64,000 nucleotides of DNA from Rhipicephalus microplus (GCF_043290135.1 NC_134701.1:10384001-10448000); one strand, 5' to 3'. Shown: positions 45,082 through 60,100, counted from the stretch's first letter. Numbers and translations: made by a program. Notes: a model not told the origin generated them from the letters alone.

Positions 45082-48000
45082 CCTCTAACCTTTCGGTTAA
45101 CAGCCGATCGCTCTAGCCTATCGCGCCACGGAGACAGTCGTGCTCCACTCTCACCACCACCAGAACATATCTTCAAAGTTATCAGCCCAAAGAAAAAAAA
45201 GCGCCGCACCACCACCGGGTGGGCTCGAACCTCCAACCTTTCGGTTAACAGCCGATCGCACTAGGCAATTGCGCCACGGAGACAGTCCTGCTCCACTCTC
45301 ACAACAATCAGAACATATCTTCAAAGCTATCAGTCCAAAAAAAAAGCGCCGCACCACCACCGGGTGGGCTCGAACCTCCAACATTTCGGTTAACAGCCGA
45401 TCGCGCTAGCCAACTGCGCCACGGAGACAGTCGTGCTCCACTCTCACCACCATCAGAACATTTCTTCAAAGCTATCAGCCCAAAGAAAAAAAAAGCGCCG
45501 CACCACCACCGGGTGTGCTCGTACCTCCAACCTTTCGGTCAACAGCCGATGACGCTAGCCAATTGCGCCACGGAGACAGTCCTGCTCCACACTCACCACC
45601 ACCAGAACATATCTTCAAATATATCTGTCCAAAGAAAAAAAAGCACCGCACCACCACAGGGTGGGCTCGTAGCTCCAACCTTTCGGTTAACAGCCAATCG
45701 CGCTAGCCAATTGCGCCACGGAGACAGTCGTGCTCCACTCTCACCACCATAAGAACATATCTTCAAAGCTATCAGCCCAAAGAAAAAAAAGCGCCGCACC
45801 ACCACCGGGTGGGCTCGTACCTCCAACCTTGCGGTTAACAGCCGATCGCGCCAGCCAATTGCGCCACGGAGACAGTTCTGCTCCACTTTCACCACCATCA
45901 GAACATATCTTCAAAGCTATCAGCCCAAAGAAAAATAGGCAACACACCACTCCCGGGAGGGCTCGAACCTCCAACTTTTGAGTTAACAGCCGATCGCATA
46001 GCCAATTGCGCCACGAAGACAGTCGTGCTCCACTCTCACCACCGTCAGAACATTTCTTCAGAGCTATCAGCCCAAAGAAAAAAAGGCGCCGCACCACCAC
46101 CTGGTGGGCTCGTACCTCCAACCTTTCGGTTAACAGCCAATCGCGCTAGCCAATTGCGCCACGAAGACAGTCGTGCTCCACTCTCACCACCGTCAGAACA
46201 TTTCTTCAGAGCTATCAGCCCAGAGAAAAAAAATCACCGCACCACCACCGGGTTGGCTCGTACCTCCAACCTTTCGGTTAACAGCCGATCGCGCTAGCCA
46301 GTTGCGCCATGGAGACAGTCGTGCTCCACTCTCACCACCATCAGTACATATCTTCAAAGCTATCAGCCCAAAGAAAAAAAAGCGCCACACCACCACCGGG
46401 TGGGCTCGTACCTCCAACCTTTCGGTTAACAGCTGATCGCGCTAGCCAATTGCGCCACGGAGACAGTCCTGCTCCACACTCACCACCACCAGAACATATC
46501 TTCAAAGCTATCAGCGCAAAATAAAAAAGGCAACACACCCCTCCCGGGAGGGCTCGAACCTCTAACCTTTCGGTTAACAGCCGATCGCGCTAGCCTATCG
46601 CGCCACGGAGACAGTCGTGCTGCACTCTCACCACCACCAGAACATATCTTCAAAGCTATCAGCCCAAAAAAGCGCCGCACCACCACCGGGTTGGCTCGTA
46701 GCTCCAACCTTTCGGTTAACAGACGATCGCGCTAGCCAATTGCGCCACGGAGACAGTCGCGCTCCACTCTCACCACCATCAGAACATAGCTCAAAGTTAT
46801 CAGCCCAAAGAAAAAAAGCGCCGCACCACCACCGGGTGGGCTCGAACCTCCAACCTTTCGGTTAACAGCCGATCGCACTAGGCAATTGCGCCACGGAGAC
46901 AGTCCTGCTCCACTCTCACAACAATCAGAACATATCTTCAAAGCTATCAGTCCAAAAAAAAGCGCCGCACCACCACCGGGTGGGCTCGAACCTCCAACAT
47001 TTCGGTTAACAGCCGATCGCGCTAGCCAACTGCGCCACGGAGACAGTCGTGCTCCACACTCACCACCATCAGAACATTTCTTCAAAGCTATCAGCCCAAA
47101 GAAAAAAAAAGCGCCGCACCACCACCGGGTGTGCTCGTACATCCAACCTTTCGGTTAACAGCCGATGACGCTAGCCAATTGCGCCACGGAGACAGTCCTG
47201 CTCCACACTCACCACCACCAGAACATATCTTCAAATATATCTGTCCAAAGAAAAAAAAGCACCGCACCACCACCGGGTGGGCTCGTAGCTCCAACCTTTC
47301 GGTTAACAGCCGATCGCGCTAGCCAATTGCGCCACGGAGACAGTCGTGCTCCACTCTCACCACCATAAGAACATATCTTCAAAGCTATCAGCCCAAAGAA
47401 AAAAAAAGCGCCGCACCACCACCGGGTGGGCTCGTACCTCCAACCTTGCGGTTAACAGCCGATCGCGCCAGCCAATTGCGCCACGGAGACAGTTCTGCTC
47501 CACTCTCACCACCATCAGAACATATCTTCAAAGCTATCAGCCCAAAGAAAAAAAGGCAACACACCACTCCCGGGAGGGCTCGAACCTCCAACTTTTGAGT
47601 TAACAGCCGATCGCATAGCCAATTGCGCCACGAAGACAGTCGTGCTCCACTCTCACCACCGTCAGAACATTTCTTCAGAGCTATCAGCCCAAAGAAAAAA
47701 AGGCGCCGCACCACCACCTGGTGGGCTCGTACCTCCAACCTTTCGGTTAACAGCCAATCGCGCTAGCTGATTGCGCCACGGAGACAGTCATGCTCCACTC
47801 TCACCACCATCAGAACATATCTTCAAAGCTATCAGCCCAAAAAAAAAGCGCCGCACCACCATCGGGTGGGCTCGTACCTCCAACCTTTCGGTTAACAGCC
47901 GATCGCGCTAGCCAATTGCGCCACGGAGACAGTCCTGCTCCACTCTCAACACCATCAGAACATATCTTCAAAGCTATCAGCCCAAAGAAAAAAAGCAACA

Positions 48001-51000
48001 CACCACTCCCGGGAGGGCTCGAACCTCCAACCTTTCAATTAACAGCCAATCGCATAGCCAATTGCGCCACGAAGACAGTCGTGCTCCACTCTCACCACCG
48101 TCAGGACATTACTTCAGAGCTATCAGCCAAAAGAAAAAAAAGCGCCGCACAACCACCGGGTGGGCTCGAACCTCCAACCGTTCGGTTAACAGCCGATCGC
48201 TCTAGCCAATTGCGCCACGGAGACAGTCCTGCTCCACACTCACCACCACCAAAACATATCTTCAAAGCTATCAGCGCAAAATAAAAAAAGCGCCGCACCA
48301 CCACCGGGTGGGCTCGTAGCTCCAACCTTTCGGTTAACAGCCGATCGCGCTAGCCAATAGCGCCACGGAGACAGTCGCGCTCCACTCTCACCACCATCAG
48401 AACATTTCTTCAAAGCTATCAGCCCAAAGAAAAAAAAGCGCCGCACCACCACCGGGTGTGCTCGTACCTCCAACCTTTCGGTTAACAGCCGATCGCGCTA
48501 GCCAATTGTGCCACGGAGACAGTCGTGCTTCACTCTCACCACCATCAGAACATATCTTCAAAGCTATCAGCCCAAAGAAAAAAAAACAACACACCACTCC
48601 AGGGGAGGGCTCGAACCTCCAACCTTTCAGTTAACAGCCGATCGCATAGCCAAATGCGCCACGAAGACAGTCGTGCTCCACTCTCACCACCGTCAGAACA
48701 TTTCTTCAGAGCTATCAGCCCAAAGAAAGAAAAGCGCCGCACCACCACCGGGTGGGCTCGTACCTCCAACCTTTCGGTTAACAGCCGATCGCGCTAGTCT
48801 ATTCGCCACGGAGAGAGTCCTGCTCCACTCTCACCACCATCAGAACATATCTTCAAAGCTATCAGCCCAAAGAAAAAAAAGCAACACACCACTCCCTGGA
48901 GGGCTCGAACCTCCAACCTTTCAGTTAACAGCCGTTCGCATAGCCAATTGCGCCAAAAAGCCAGTCGTTCTCCACTCTCACCACCGTCAGAGCATTTCTT
49001 CAGAGCTATCAGCCCAAAGAAAAAAAAGCGCCTCACCACCACCGGGTGGGCTCTTACCTCCAACCTTTCGGTTAACAGCCGATCGCGCTAGTCTATTCGC
49101 CACGGAGACAGTCCTGCTCTACTCTCACCACCATCAGAACATATCTTCAAAGCTATCAGCCCAAAGAAAAAAAAGCAACACACACCTGGAGGGCTCGAAC
49201 CTCCTACCTTTCGGTTAACAGCCGATCGCATAGCCAATTGCGCCACGAAGACAGTCGTGCTCCACTCTCACCACCACCAAAACAAAGCTTCAAAGCTATC
49301 AGCCCAAAGGAAAAAGAGCAACACACCACTCCCGGGAGGGCTCGAACCTCCAACCTTTCAGTTAACAGCCGATCGCATAGCCGATTGCGCCACGAAGACA
49401 GTCGTGCTCCACTATCACCACCGTCAGAACATACCTTCAAAGTTATCAGCCCAAAAAAAAAAGCGCCGCACCTCCACCGGGTGGGCTCGAACCTCCAACC
49501 TTTCGGCTAACAGCCGATCGCACTTGTGAACTGCGCCACGGAGACAGTCCTGCTCCACTCTCACCACCATCAGAACATATCTTCAAAGCTATCAGCCTAA
49601 AGAAAAAAAAGTGCCGAACCACTACCGGGTGGGCTCGTACCCCCAACCTTTCGGTTAACAGCCGATCCCATAGCCATTTGCGCCACAAACACAGTAGTGC
49701 TCCACTCTCACCACCACCAGAACAAATTTTCAAAGCTATCAGCCCAAAGAAAAAAAAGCAACACACCACTCCCGGGAGGGCTCGAACCTCCAACCTTTCA
49801 GTTAACAGCCGATCGCATAGCCGATTGCGCCACGAAGACAGTCGTGCTCCATTATCACCACCGTCAGAACATTTCTTCAGAGCTATCAGCCCAAAGAAAA
49901 AAAAGCCCCGCACCACCACCGGGCAGGCTCGTACCTCCCACATTTCGGTTAACAGCCGATAGCGCTAGCCAATTACGCCACGGAGACAGCCGTGCTCCAC
50001 TCTTACCACCATCAGAACATATCTTCAAAGCTATCAGCCCAAAGAAAAAAGAGCCGCACCACCACCGGGTGGGCTCGTATCTCCAAACTTTCGGTTAACA
50101 GCCGATCGCGCTAGCCAATTGTGCCACGGAGACAGTCGTGCTCCACTCTCACCACCACCAGAACATATCTTCAAAGCTATCAGCCCAAAGAAAAAAAAGC
50201 AACACACCACTCCTGGGAGGGCTCGAACCTCCAACCTTTCAGTTAACAGCCGATCGCATAGCCGATTGCGCCACGAAGACAGTCGTGCTCCACTCTCACC
50301 ACCGTCAGAACATTTCTTCAAAGCTATCAGCCCAAAGAAAAATAAAGCGCCGCACCACCACCGGATGGGCTCGAACCTACAACCTTTCAGTTAACAGCCG
50401 ATCGCGCTAGCCAATTGCGCCACGGAGACAGTCGTGCTCCACTCTCACCACCATCAGTACATATCTTCAAAGCTATCAGCCCAAAGAAAAAAAAGCGCCA
50501 CACCACCACCGGGTGGGCTCGTACCTCCAACCTTTCGGTTAACAGCCGATCGCGCTAGCCAATTGCGCCACGGAGACAGTCCTCCTCCACACTCACCACC
50601 ACCAGAACATATCTTCAAAGCTATCAGCGCAAAATAAAAAAGGCAACACACCACTCCCGGGAGGGCTCGAACCTCTAACCTTTCGGTTAACAGCCGATCG
50701 CGCTAGCCTATCGCGCCACGGAGACAGTCGTGCTCCACTCTCACCACCGTCAGGACATTACTTCAGAGCTATCAGCCCAAAGGAAAAAAAGCGCCGCACA
50801 ACCACCGGGTGGGCTTGAACCTCCAACCGTTCGGTTAACAGCCGATCGCTCTAGCCAATTGCGCCACGGAGACAGTCCTGCTCCACACTCACCACCACCA
50901 GAACATATCTTCAAAGCTATCAGCGCAAAATAAAAAAAGCGCCGCACCACCACCGGGTGGGCTCGTAGCTCCAACCTTTCGGTTAACAGCCGATCGCGCT

Positions 51001-51730
51001 AGCCAATAGCGCCACGGAGACAGTCGCGCTCCACTCTCACCACCCTCAGAACATATCTTCAAAGTTATCAGCCCAAAAGAAAAAAAGCGCCGCACCACCA
51101 CCGGGTGGGCTCGAACCTCCAACATTTCGGTTAACAGCCGATCGCGCTAGCCAACTGCGCCACGGAGACAGTCACGCTCCACTCTCACCACCATCAGAAC
51201 ATTTCTTCAAAGCTATCAGCCCAAAGAAATAAAAGCGCCGCACCACCACCGGGTGTGCTCGTACCTCCAACCTTTCGGTTAACAGCCGATCGCGGTAGCC
51301 AATTGTGCCACGGAGACAGTCGTGCTTCACTCTCACCACCATCAGAACATATCTTCAAAGCTATCAGCCCAAAGAAAAAAAAACACACCACTCCAGGGGA
51401 GGGCTCGAACCTCCAACCTTTCAGTTAACAGCCGATCGCATAGCCAAATGCGCCACGAAGACAGTCGTGCTCCACTCTCACCACCGTCAGAACATTTCTT
51501 CAGAGCTATCAGCCCAAAGAAAGAAAAGCGCCGCACCACTACCGGGTGGGCTCGTACCTCCAACCTTTCGGTTAACAGCCGATCGCGCTAGTCTATTCGC
51601 CACGGAGAGAGTCCTGCTCCACTCTCACCACCATCAGAACATATCTTCGAAGCTATCAGCCCAAAGAAAAAAGAGCCGAACCACCACCGGGTGGGCTCGT
51701 ACCTCCAACCTTTCGGTTAACAGCCGATCG
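45082..51730. repeat. 12.07-12.22-kb-offset repeat, left copy
   Basis: Unit order matches 57154-63950. The offset is 12072-12073 up to about 49080 and 12220 afterwards, because the right copy has gained one unit. Confidence 0.88.
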
Positions 51731-53959
51731 CGCTAGCCTATCGCGCCACGGAGACAGTCGTGCTCCACTCTCACCACCACCAGAACATATCTTCAAAGCT
51801 ATCAGCCCAAAAAAAGCGCCGCACCACCACTGGGTGGGCTCGTAGCTCCAACCTTTCGGTTAACAGACGATCGCGCTAGCCAATTGCGCCACGGAGACAG
51901 TCGCGCCCCACTCTCACCACCATCAGAACATAGCTTCAAAGTTATCAGCCCAAAGAAAAAAAAGCGCCGCACCACCACTGGGTGGGCTCGAACCTCCAAC
52001 CTTTCGGTTAACAGCCGATCGCACTAGGCAATTGCGCCACGGAGACAGTCCTGCTCCACTCTCACAACAATCAGAACATATCTTCAAAGCTATCAGTCCA
52101 AAAAAAAGCGCCGCACCACCACCTGGTGGGCTCGAACCTCCAACATTTCGGTTAACAGCCGATCGCGCTAGCCAACTGCGCCACAGAGACAGTCGTGCAC
52201 CACTCTCACCACCATCGGAACATTTCTTCAAAGCTATCAGCCCAAAGAAAAAAAAGCGCCGCACCACCACCGGGTGTGCTCGTACCTCCAACCTTTCGGT
52301 TAACAGCCGATGACGCTAGCCAATTGCGCCACGGAGACAGTCCTGCTCCACACTCACCACCACCAGAACATATCTTCAAATATATCTGTCCAAAGAAAAA
52401 AAAGCACCGCACCACCACCGGGTGGGCTCGTAGCTCCAACCTTTCGGTTAACAGCCGATCGCGCTAGCCAATCGCGCCACGGAGACAGTCGTGCTCCACT
52501 CTCACCACCATAAGAACATATCTTCAAAGCTATCAGCCCAAAGAAAAAAAAGCGCCGCACCACCACCGGGTGGGCTCGTACCTCCAACCTTGCGGTTAAC
52601 AGCCGATCGCGCCAGCCAATTGCGCCACGGAGACAGTTCTGCTCCACTCTCACCACCATCAGAACATATCCTCAAAGCTATCAGCCCAAAGAAAAAAAGG
52701 CAACACACCACTCCCGGGAGGGCTCGAACCTCCAACTTTTCAATTAACAGCCGACGCATAGCCAATTGCGCCACGAAGACAGTCGTGCTCCACTCTCACC
52801 ACCGTCAGGACATTACTTCAGAGCTATCAGCCCAAAGGAAAAAAAGCGCCGCACAACCACCGGGTGGGCTCGAACCTCCAACCGTTCGGTTAACAGCCGA
52901 TCGCTCTAGCCAATTGCGCCACGGAGACAGTCGTGCTCCACTCTCACCACCATCAGAACATATCTTCAAAGCTATCAGCCCAAAGAAAAAAAAGCGCCGC
53001 ACCTCCAACAGGTGGGCTCGTACCTCCAACCTTTCGGTTAACAGCCGATCGCAGTAGCCAATTGCGCCAGGAGACAGTCCTGCTCCACTCTCACACCATC
53101 AGAACATATCTTCAAAGCTATCAGCACAAAGAAAAAAAAAGCAACTCACCACTCCCTGGAGGGCTCGAACATTCGACCTTTCAGTTAACAGCCCATCGAA
53201 TAGCCAATTGCGCCACGGAGACAGTCGTGCTCCACTCTCACCACCATCGGAACATATCTTCAAAGCTATCAGCCCAAAGAAAAAAAAAGGCGCCGCACCA
53301 CCACCGGATGGGCTCGAACCTTCAACCTTTCGGTTAACAGCCGATCGCGCTAGCCAATTGCGCCACGGAGACAGTCGTGCTCCACTTTCACCACCATCAG
53401 AACATATCTTCAAAGCTATCAGCCCAAAGAAAAAAAAAGCGCCGCACCACCACCGGTTGGGCTCGTAGCTCCGACCTTTCGGTTAACAGCCGATCGCGCT
53501 AGCCAATTGCGCCACGGAGACAGTCGTGCTCCCCTCTCACCACCATAAGAACATATCTTCAAAGCTATCAGCCCAAAGAAAAAAAAGCGCCGCACCACCA
53601 CCGGGTGGGCTCGTACCTCCAACCTTGCGGTTAACAGCCGATCGCGCTAGCCAATTGCGCCACGGAGACAGTCGTGCTCCCCTCTCACCACCATCAGAAC
53701 ATATCTTCAAAGCTATCCGCCCAAAAGAAAAAAAGCGCCGCACCACCACCGGGTGGGCTCGAACCTCCAACATTTCGGTTAACAGCCGATCGCGCTAGCC
53801 AACTGCGCCACGGAGACAGTCGTGCTCCACTCTCACCACCATCAGAACATTTCTTCAAAGCTATCAGCCCAAAGAAAAAAAAGCGCCGCACCACCACCGG
53901 GTGTGCTCGTACCTCCAACCTTTCGGTTAACAGCCGATCGCGCTAGCCAATTGTGCCAC

Positions 53960-56550
53960 GAAGACAGTCGTGCTCCACTCTCACCACCGTCAGAACATTT
54001 CTTCAGAGCTATCAGCCCAAAGAAAAAAAGGCGCCGCACCACCACCTGGTGGGCTCGTACCTCCAACTTTTCGGTTAACAGCCAATCGCGCTAGCTGATT
54101 GCGCCACGGAGACAGTCATGCTCCACTCTCACCACCATCAGAACATATCGTCAAAGCTATCAGCCCAAAAAAAAAGCGCCGCACCACCATCGGGTGGGCT
54201 CGTACCTCCAACCTTTCGGTTAACAGCAGATCGCGCTAGCCAATTGCGCCACGGAGACAGTCCTGCTCCACTCTCAACACCATCAGAACATATCTTCAAA
54301 GCTATCAGCCCAAAGAAAAAAAGCAACACACCACTCCCGGGAGGGCTCGAACCTCCAACCTTTCAATTAACAGCCAATCGCATAGCCAATTGCGCCACGA
54401 AGACAGTCGTGCTCCACTCTCACCACCGTCAGGACATTACTTCAGAGCTATCAGCCCAAAGGAAAAAAAGCGCCGCACAACCACCGGGTGGGCTCGAACC
54501 TCCAACCGTTCGGTTAACAGCCGATCGCTCTAGCCAATTGCGCCACGGAGACAGTCGTGCTCCACTCTCACCACCATCAGAACATATCTTCAAAGCTATC
54601 AGCCCAAAGAAAAAAAAGCGCCGCACCTCCAACAGGTGGGCTCGTACCTCCAACCTTTCAGTTAACAGCCGATCGCAGTAGCCAATTGCGCCAGGAGACA
54701 GTCCTGCTCCACTCTCACACCATCAGAACATATCTTCAAAGCTATCAGCCCAAAGAAAAAAAAGCAACACACCACTCCCTGGAGGGCTCGAACATCCGAC
54801 CTTTCAGTTAACAGCCCATCGAATAGCCAATTGCGCCACGGAGACAATCGTGCTCCACTCTCACCACCATCGGAACATATCTTCAAAGCTATCAGCCCAA
54901 AGAAAAAAAAGGCGCCGCACCACCACCGGATGGGCTCGAACCTTCAACCTTTCGGTTAACAGCCGATCGCGCTAGCCAATTGCGCCACGGAGACAGTCGT
55001 GCTCCACTCTCACCACCATCAGAACATATCTTCAAAGCTATCAGCCCAAAGAAAAAAAAAGCGCCGCACCACCACCGGGTGGGCTCGTAGCTCCAACCTT
55101 TCGGTTAACAGCCGATCGCGCTAGCCAATTGCGCCACGGAGACAGTCGCGCTCCACTCTCACCACCATCAGAACATATCTTCAAAGCTATCAGCCCAAAA
55201 GAAAAAAAGCGCCGCACCACCACCGGGTGGGCTCGAACCTCCAACATTTCGGTTAACAGCCGATCGCGCTAGTCAACTGCGCCAGGGAGACAGTCGTGCT
55301 CCACTCTCACCACCATCAGAACATTTCTTCAAAGCTATCAGCCCAAAGAAAAAAAAGCGCCGCACCACCACCGGGTGTGCTCGTACCTCCAACCTTACGG
55401 TTAACAGCCGATCGCGCTAGCCAATTGTGCCACGGAGACAGTCGTGCTTCACTCTCACCACCATCAGAACATATCTTCAAAGCTATCAGCCCAAAGAAAA
55501 AAAAACAACACACCACTCCAGGGGAGGGCTCGAACCTCCAACCTTTCAGTTAACAGCCGATCGCATAGCCAAATGCGCCACGAAGACAGTCGTGCTCCAC
55601 TCTCACCACCGTCAGAACATTTCTTCAGAGCTATCAGCCCAAAGAAAGAAAAGCGCCGCACCACCACCGGGTGGGCTCGTACCTCCAACCTTTCGGTTAA
55701 CAGCCGATCGCGCTAGTCTATTCGCCACAGAGAGAGTCCTGCTCCACTCTCACCACCATCAGAACATATCTTCAAAGCTATCAGCCCAAAGAAAAAAAAG
55801 CAACACACCACTCCCTGGAGGGCTCGAACCTCCAACCTTTCAGTTAACAGCCGTCCGCATAGCCAATTGCGACAAAAAGACAGTCGTTCTCCACTCTCAC
55901 CACCGTCAGAGCATTTCTTCTGAGCTATCAGCCCAAAGAAAAAAAAGCGCCGCACCACCACCGGGTGGGCTCATACCTCCAACCTTTCGGTTAACAGCCG
56001 ATCGCGCTAGTCTATTCGCCACGAAGACAGTCCTGCTCTACTCTCACCACCATCAGAACATATCTTCAAAGCTATCAGCCCAAAGAAAAAAAAGCGCCGC
56101 ACCACCACCGGGTGGGCTCGTACCTCCTACCTTTCGGTTAACAGCCGATCGCATAGCCAATTGCGCCACGAAGACAGTCGTGCTCCACTCTCACCACCAC
56201 CAGAACAAATCTTCAAAGCTATCAGCCCAAAGAAAAAAAAGCAACACACCACTCCCGGGAGGGTTCGAACCTCCAACCTTTCAGTTAACAGCCGATCGCA
56301 TAGCCGATTGCGCCACTAAGACAGTCGTGCTCCACTATCACCACCGTCAGAACATATCTTCAAAGTTATCAGCCCAAAAAAAAAGCGCCGCACCTCCACC
56401 GGGTGGGCTCGAACCTCCAACCTTTCGGCTAACAGCCGATCGCACTTGCGAATTGCGCCACGGAGACAGTCCTGCTCCAGTCTCACCACCATCAGAACAT
56501 ATCTTCAAAGCTATCAGCCTAAAGAAAAAAAAGTGCCGAACCACTACCGG
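53960..56550. repeat. dispersed third copy of the 33.3-35.9-kb unit series
   Basis: Unit order matches 33315-35905 (offset about 20645) and its duplicate near 41750-44340. The shared marks are CCACCTGGTGGG, CACCATCGGG, CAGGACATTACTTC, CCAACAGGTGGG and GTCCGCATAGCC. One unit near 56095 has type A sequence where the others have the short ACACACCTTGAGGG form, which suggests local conversion. Confidence 0.82.
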
Positions 56551-57153
56551 GTGGGCTCGTACTTCCAACCTTTCGGTTAACAGCCGATCGCGCTAGCCAA
56601 TTGTGCCACGGAGACAGTCGTGCTCCACTCTCACCACCACCAGAACATATCTTCAAAGCTATCAGCCGAAAGAAAAAAAAGCAACACACCACTCCCGGGA
56701 GGGCTCGAACCTCCAACCTTTCAGTTAACAGCCGATCGCATAGCCAATTGCGCCACGAAGACAGTCGTGCTCCACTCTCACCACCGTCAGAACATTTCTT
56801 CAGAGCTATCAGCCCAGAGAAAAAAAATCGCCGCACCACCACCGGGTTGGCTCGTACCTCCAACCTGTCGGTTAACAGCCGATCGCGCTAGCCAATTGCG
56901 CCATGGAGACAGTCGTGCTCCACTCTCACCACCATCAGTACATATCTTCAAAGCTATCAGCCCAAAGAAAAAAAAGCGCCACACCACCACCGGGTGGGCT
57001 CGTACCTCCAACCTTTTGGTTAACAGCCGATCGCGCTAGCCAATTGCGCCAGGGAGACAGTCCTGCTCCACACTCACCACCACCAGAACATATCTTCAAA
57101 GCTATCAGCGCAAAATAAAAAAGGCAACACACCACTCCCGGGAGGGCTCGAAC

Positions 57154-60100
57154 CTCTAACCTTTCGGTTAACAGCCGATCGCTCTAGCCTATCGCGCCAC
57201 GGAGACAGTCGTGCTCCACTCTCACCACCACCAGAACATATCTTCAAAGTTATCAGCCCAAAGAAAAAAAAGCGCCGCACCACCACCGGGTGGGCTCGAA
57301 CCTCAAACCTTTCGGTTAACAGCCGATCGCACTAGGCAATTGCGCCACGGAGACAGTCCTGCTCCACTCTCACAACAATCAGAACATATCTTCAAAGCTA
57401 TCAGTCCAAAAAAAAAGCGCCGCACCACCACCGGGTGGGCTCGAACCTCCAACATTTCGGTTAACAGCCGATCGCGCTAGCCAACTGCGCCACGGAGACA
57501 GTCGTGCTCCACTCTCACCACCATCAGAACATTTCTTCAAAGCTATCAGCCCAAAGAAAAAAAAAAGCGCCGCACCACCACCGGGTGTGCTCGTACCTCC
57601 AACCTTTCGGTCAACAGCCGATGACGCTAGCCAATTGCGCCACGGAGACAGTCCTGCTCCACACTCACCACCACCAGAACATATCTTCAAATATATCTGT
57701 CCAAAGAAAAAAAAGCACCGCACCACCACAGGGTGGGCTCGTAGCTCCAACCTTTCGGTTAACAGCCAATCGCGCTAGCCAATTGCGCCACGGAGACAGT
57801 CGTGCTCCACTCTCACCACCATAAGAACATATCTTCAAAGCTATCAGCCCAAAGAAAAAAAAGCGCCGCACCACCACCGGGTGGGCTCGTACCTCCAACC
57901 TTGCGGTTAACAGCCGATCGCGCCAGCCAATTGCGCCACGGAGACAGTTCTGCTCCACTTTCACCACCATCAGAACATATCTTCAAAGCTATCAGCCCAA
58001 AGAAAAAAAGGCAACACACCACTCCCGGGAGGGCTCGAACCTCCAACTTTTGAGTTAACAGCCGATCGCATAGCCAATTGCGCCACGAAGACAGTCGTGC
58101 TCCACTCTCACCACCGTCAGAACATTTCTTCAGAGCTATCAGCCCAAAGAAAAAAAGGCGCCGCACCACCACCTGGTGGGCTCGTACCTCCAACCTTTCG
58201 GTTAACAGCCAATCGCGCTAGCCAATTGCGCCACGAAGACAGTCGTGCTCCACTCTCACCACCGTCAGAACATTTCTTCAGAGCTATCAGCCCAGAGAAA
58301 AAAAATCACCGCACCACCACCGGGTTGGCTCGTACCTCCAACCTTTCGGTTAACAGCCGATCGCGCTAGCCAATTGCGCCATGGAGACAGTCGTGCTCCA
58401 CTCTCACCACCATCAGTACATATCTTCAAAGCTATCAGCCCAAAGAAAAAAAAGCGCCACACCACCACCGGGTGGGCTCGTACCTCCAACCTTTCGGTTA
58501 ACAGCTGATCGCGCTAGCCAATTGCGCCACGGAGACAGTCCTGCTCCACACTCACCACCACCAGAACATATCTTCAAAGCTATCAGCGCAAAATAAAAAA
58601 GGCAACACACCCCTCCCGGGAGGGCTCGAACCTCTAACCTTTCGGTTAACAGCCGATCGCGCTAGCCTATCGCGCCACGGAGACAGTCGTGCTGCACTCT
58701 CACCACCACCAGAACATATCTTCAAAGCTATCAGCCCAAAAAAAGCGCCGCACCACCACCGGGTGGGCTCGTAGCTCCAACCTTTCGGTTAACAGACGAT
58801 CGCGCTAGCCACTTGCGCCACGGAGACAGTCGCGCTCCACTCTCACCACCATCAGAACATAGCTCAAAGTTATCAGCCCAAAGAAAAAAAGCGCCGCACC
58901 ACCACCGGGTGGGCTCGAACCTCCAACCTTTCGGTTAACAGCCGATCGCACTAGGCAATTGCGCCACGGAGACAGTCCTGCTCCACTCTCACAACAATCA
59001 GAACATATCTTCAAAGCTATCAGTCCAAAAAAAAGCGCCGCACCACCACCGGGTGGGCTCGAACCTCCAACATTTCGGTTAACAGCCGATCGCGCTAGCC
59101 AACTGCGCCACGGAGACAGTCGTGCTCCACACTCACCACCATCAGAACATTTCTTCAAAGCTATCAGCCCAAAGAAAAAAAAAGCGCCGCACCACCACCG
59201 AGTGTGCTCGTACCTCCAACCTTTCGGTTAACAGCCGATGACGCTAGCCAATTGCGCCACGGAGACAGTCCTGCTCCACACTCACCACCACCAGAACATA
59301 TCTTCAAATATATCTGTCCAAAGAAAAAAAAGCACCGCACCACCACCGGGTGGGCTCGTAGCTCCAACCTTTCGGTTAACAGCCGATCGCGCTAGCCAAT
59401 TGCGCCACGGAGACAGTCGTGCTCCACTCTCACCACCATAAGAACATATCTTCAAAGCTATCAGCCCAAAGAAAAAAAAAGCGCCGCACCACCACCGGGT
59501 GGGCTCGTACCTCCAACCTTGCGGTTAACAGCCGATCGCGCCAGCCAATTGCGCCACGGAGACAGTTCTGCTCCACTCTCACCACCATCAGAACATATCT
59601 TCAAAGCTATCAGCCCAAAGAAAAAAAGGCAACACACCACTCCCGGGAGGGCTCGAACCTCCAACTTTTGAGTTAACAGCCGATCGCATAGCCAATTGCG
59701 CCACGAAGACAGTCGTGTTCCACTCTCACCACCGTCAGAACATTTCTTCAGAGCTATCAGCCCAAAGAAAAAAAGGCGCCGCACCACCACCTGGTGGGCT
59801 CGTACCTCCAACCTTTCGGTTAACAGCCAATCGCGCTAGCTGATTGCGCCACGGAGACAGTCATGCTCCACTCTCACCACCATCAGAACATATCTTCAAA
59901 GCTATCAGCCCAAAAAAAAAGCGCCGCACCACCATCGGGTGGGCTCGTACCTCCAACCTTTCGGTTAACAGCCGATCGCGCTAGCCAATTGCGCCACGGA
60001 GACAGTCCTGCTCCACTCTCAACACCATCAGAACATATCTTCAAAGCTATCAGCCCAAAGAAAAAAAGCAACACACCACTCCCGGGAGGGCTCGAACCTC

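Larger units (their letters stand above)
38166..46595. repeat. 8433-bp higher-order repeat, copy 2
   Basis: This is the partner of 29733-38165. The copy ends where GCTAGCC is followed by TATCGCGCC (46596) instead of by an insert. It is the largest and freshest-looking duplication in the window. Confidence 0.93.

Noticed and set aside
55427..56596. A 389-codon open frame as a repetitive protein
   Set aside because: It is made of satellite units with a 49-residue period. Equivalent frames open on both strands and in all phases, and frame is lost at every 148-bp unit.
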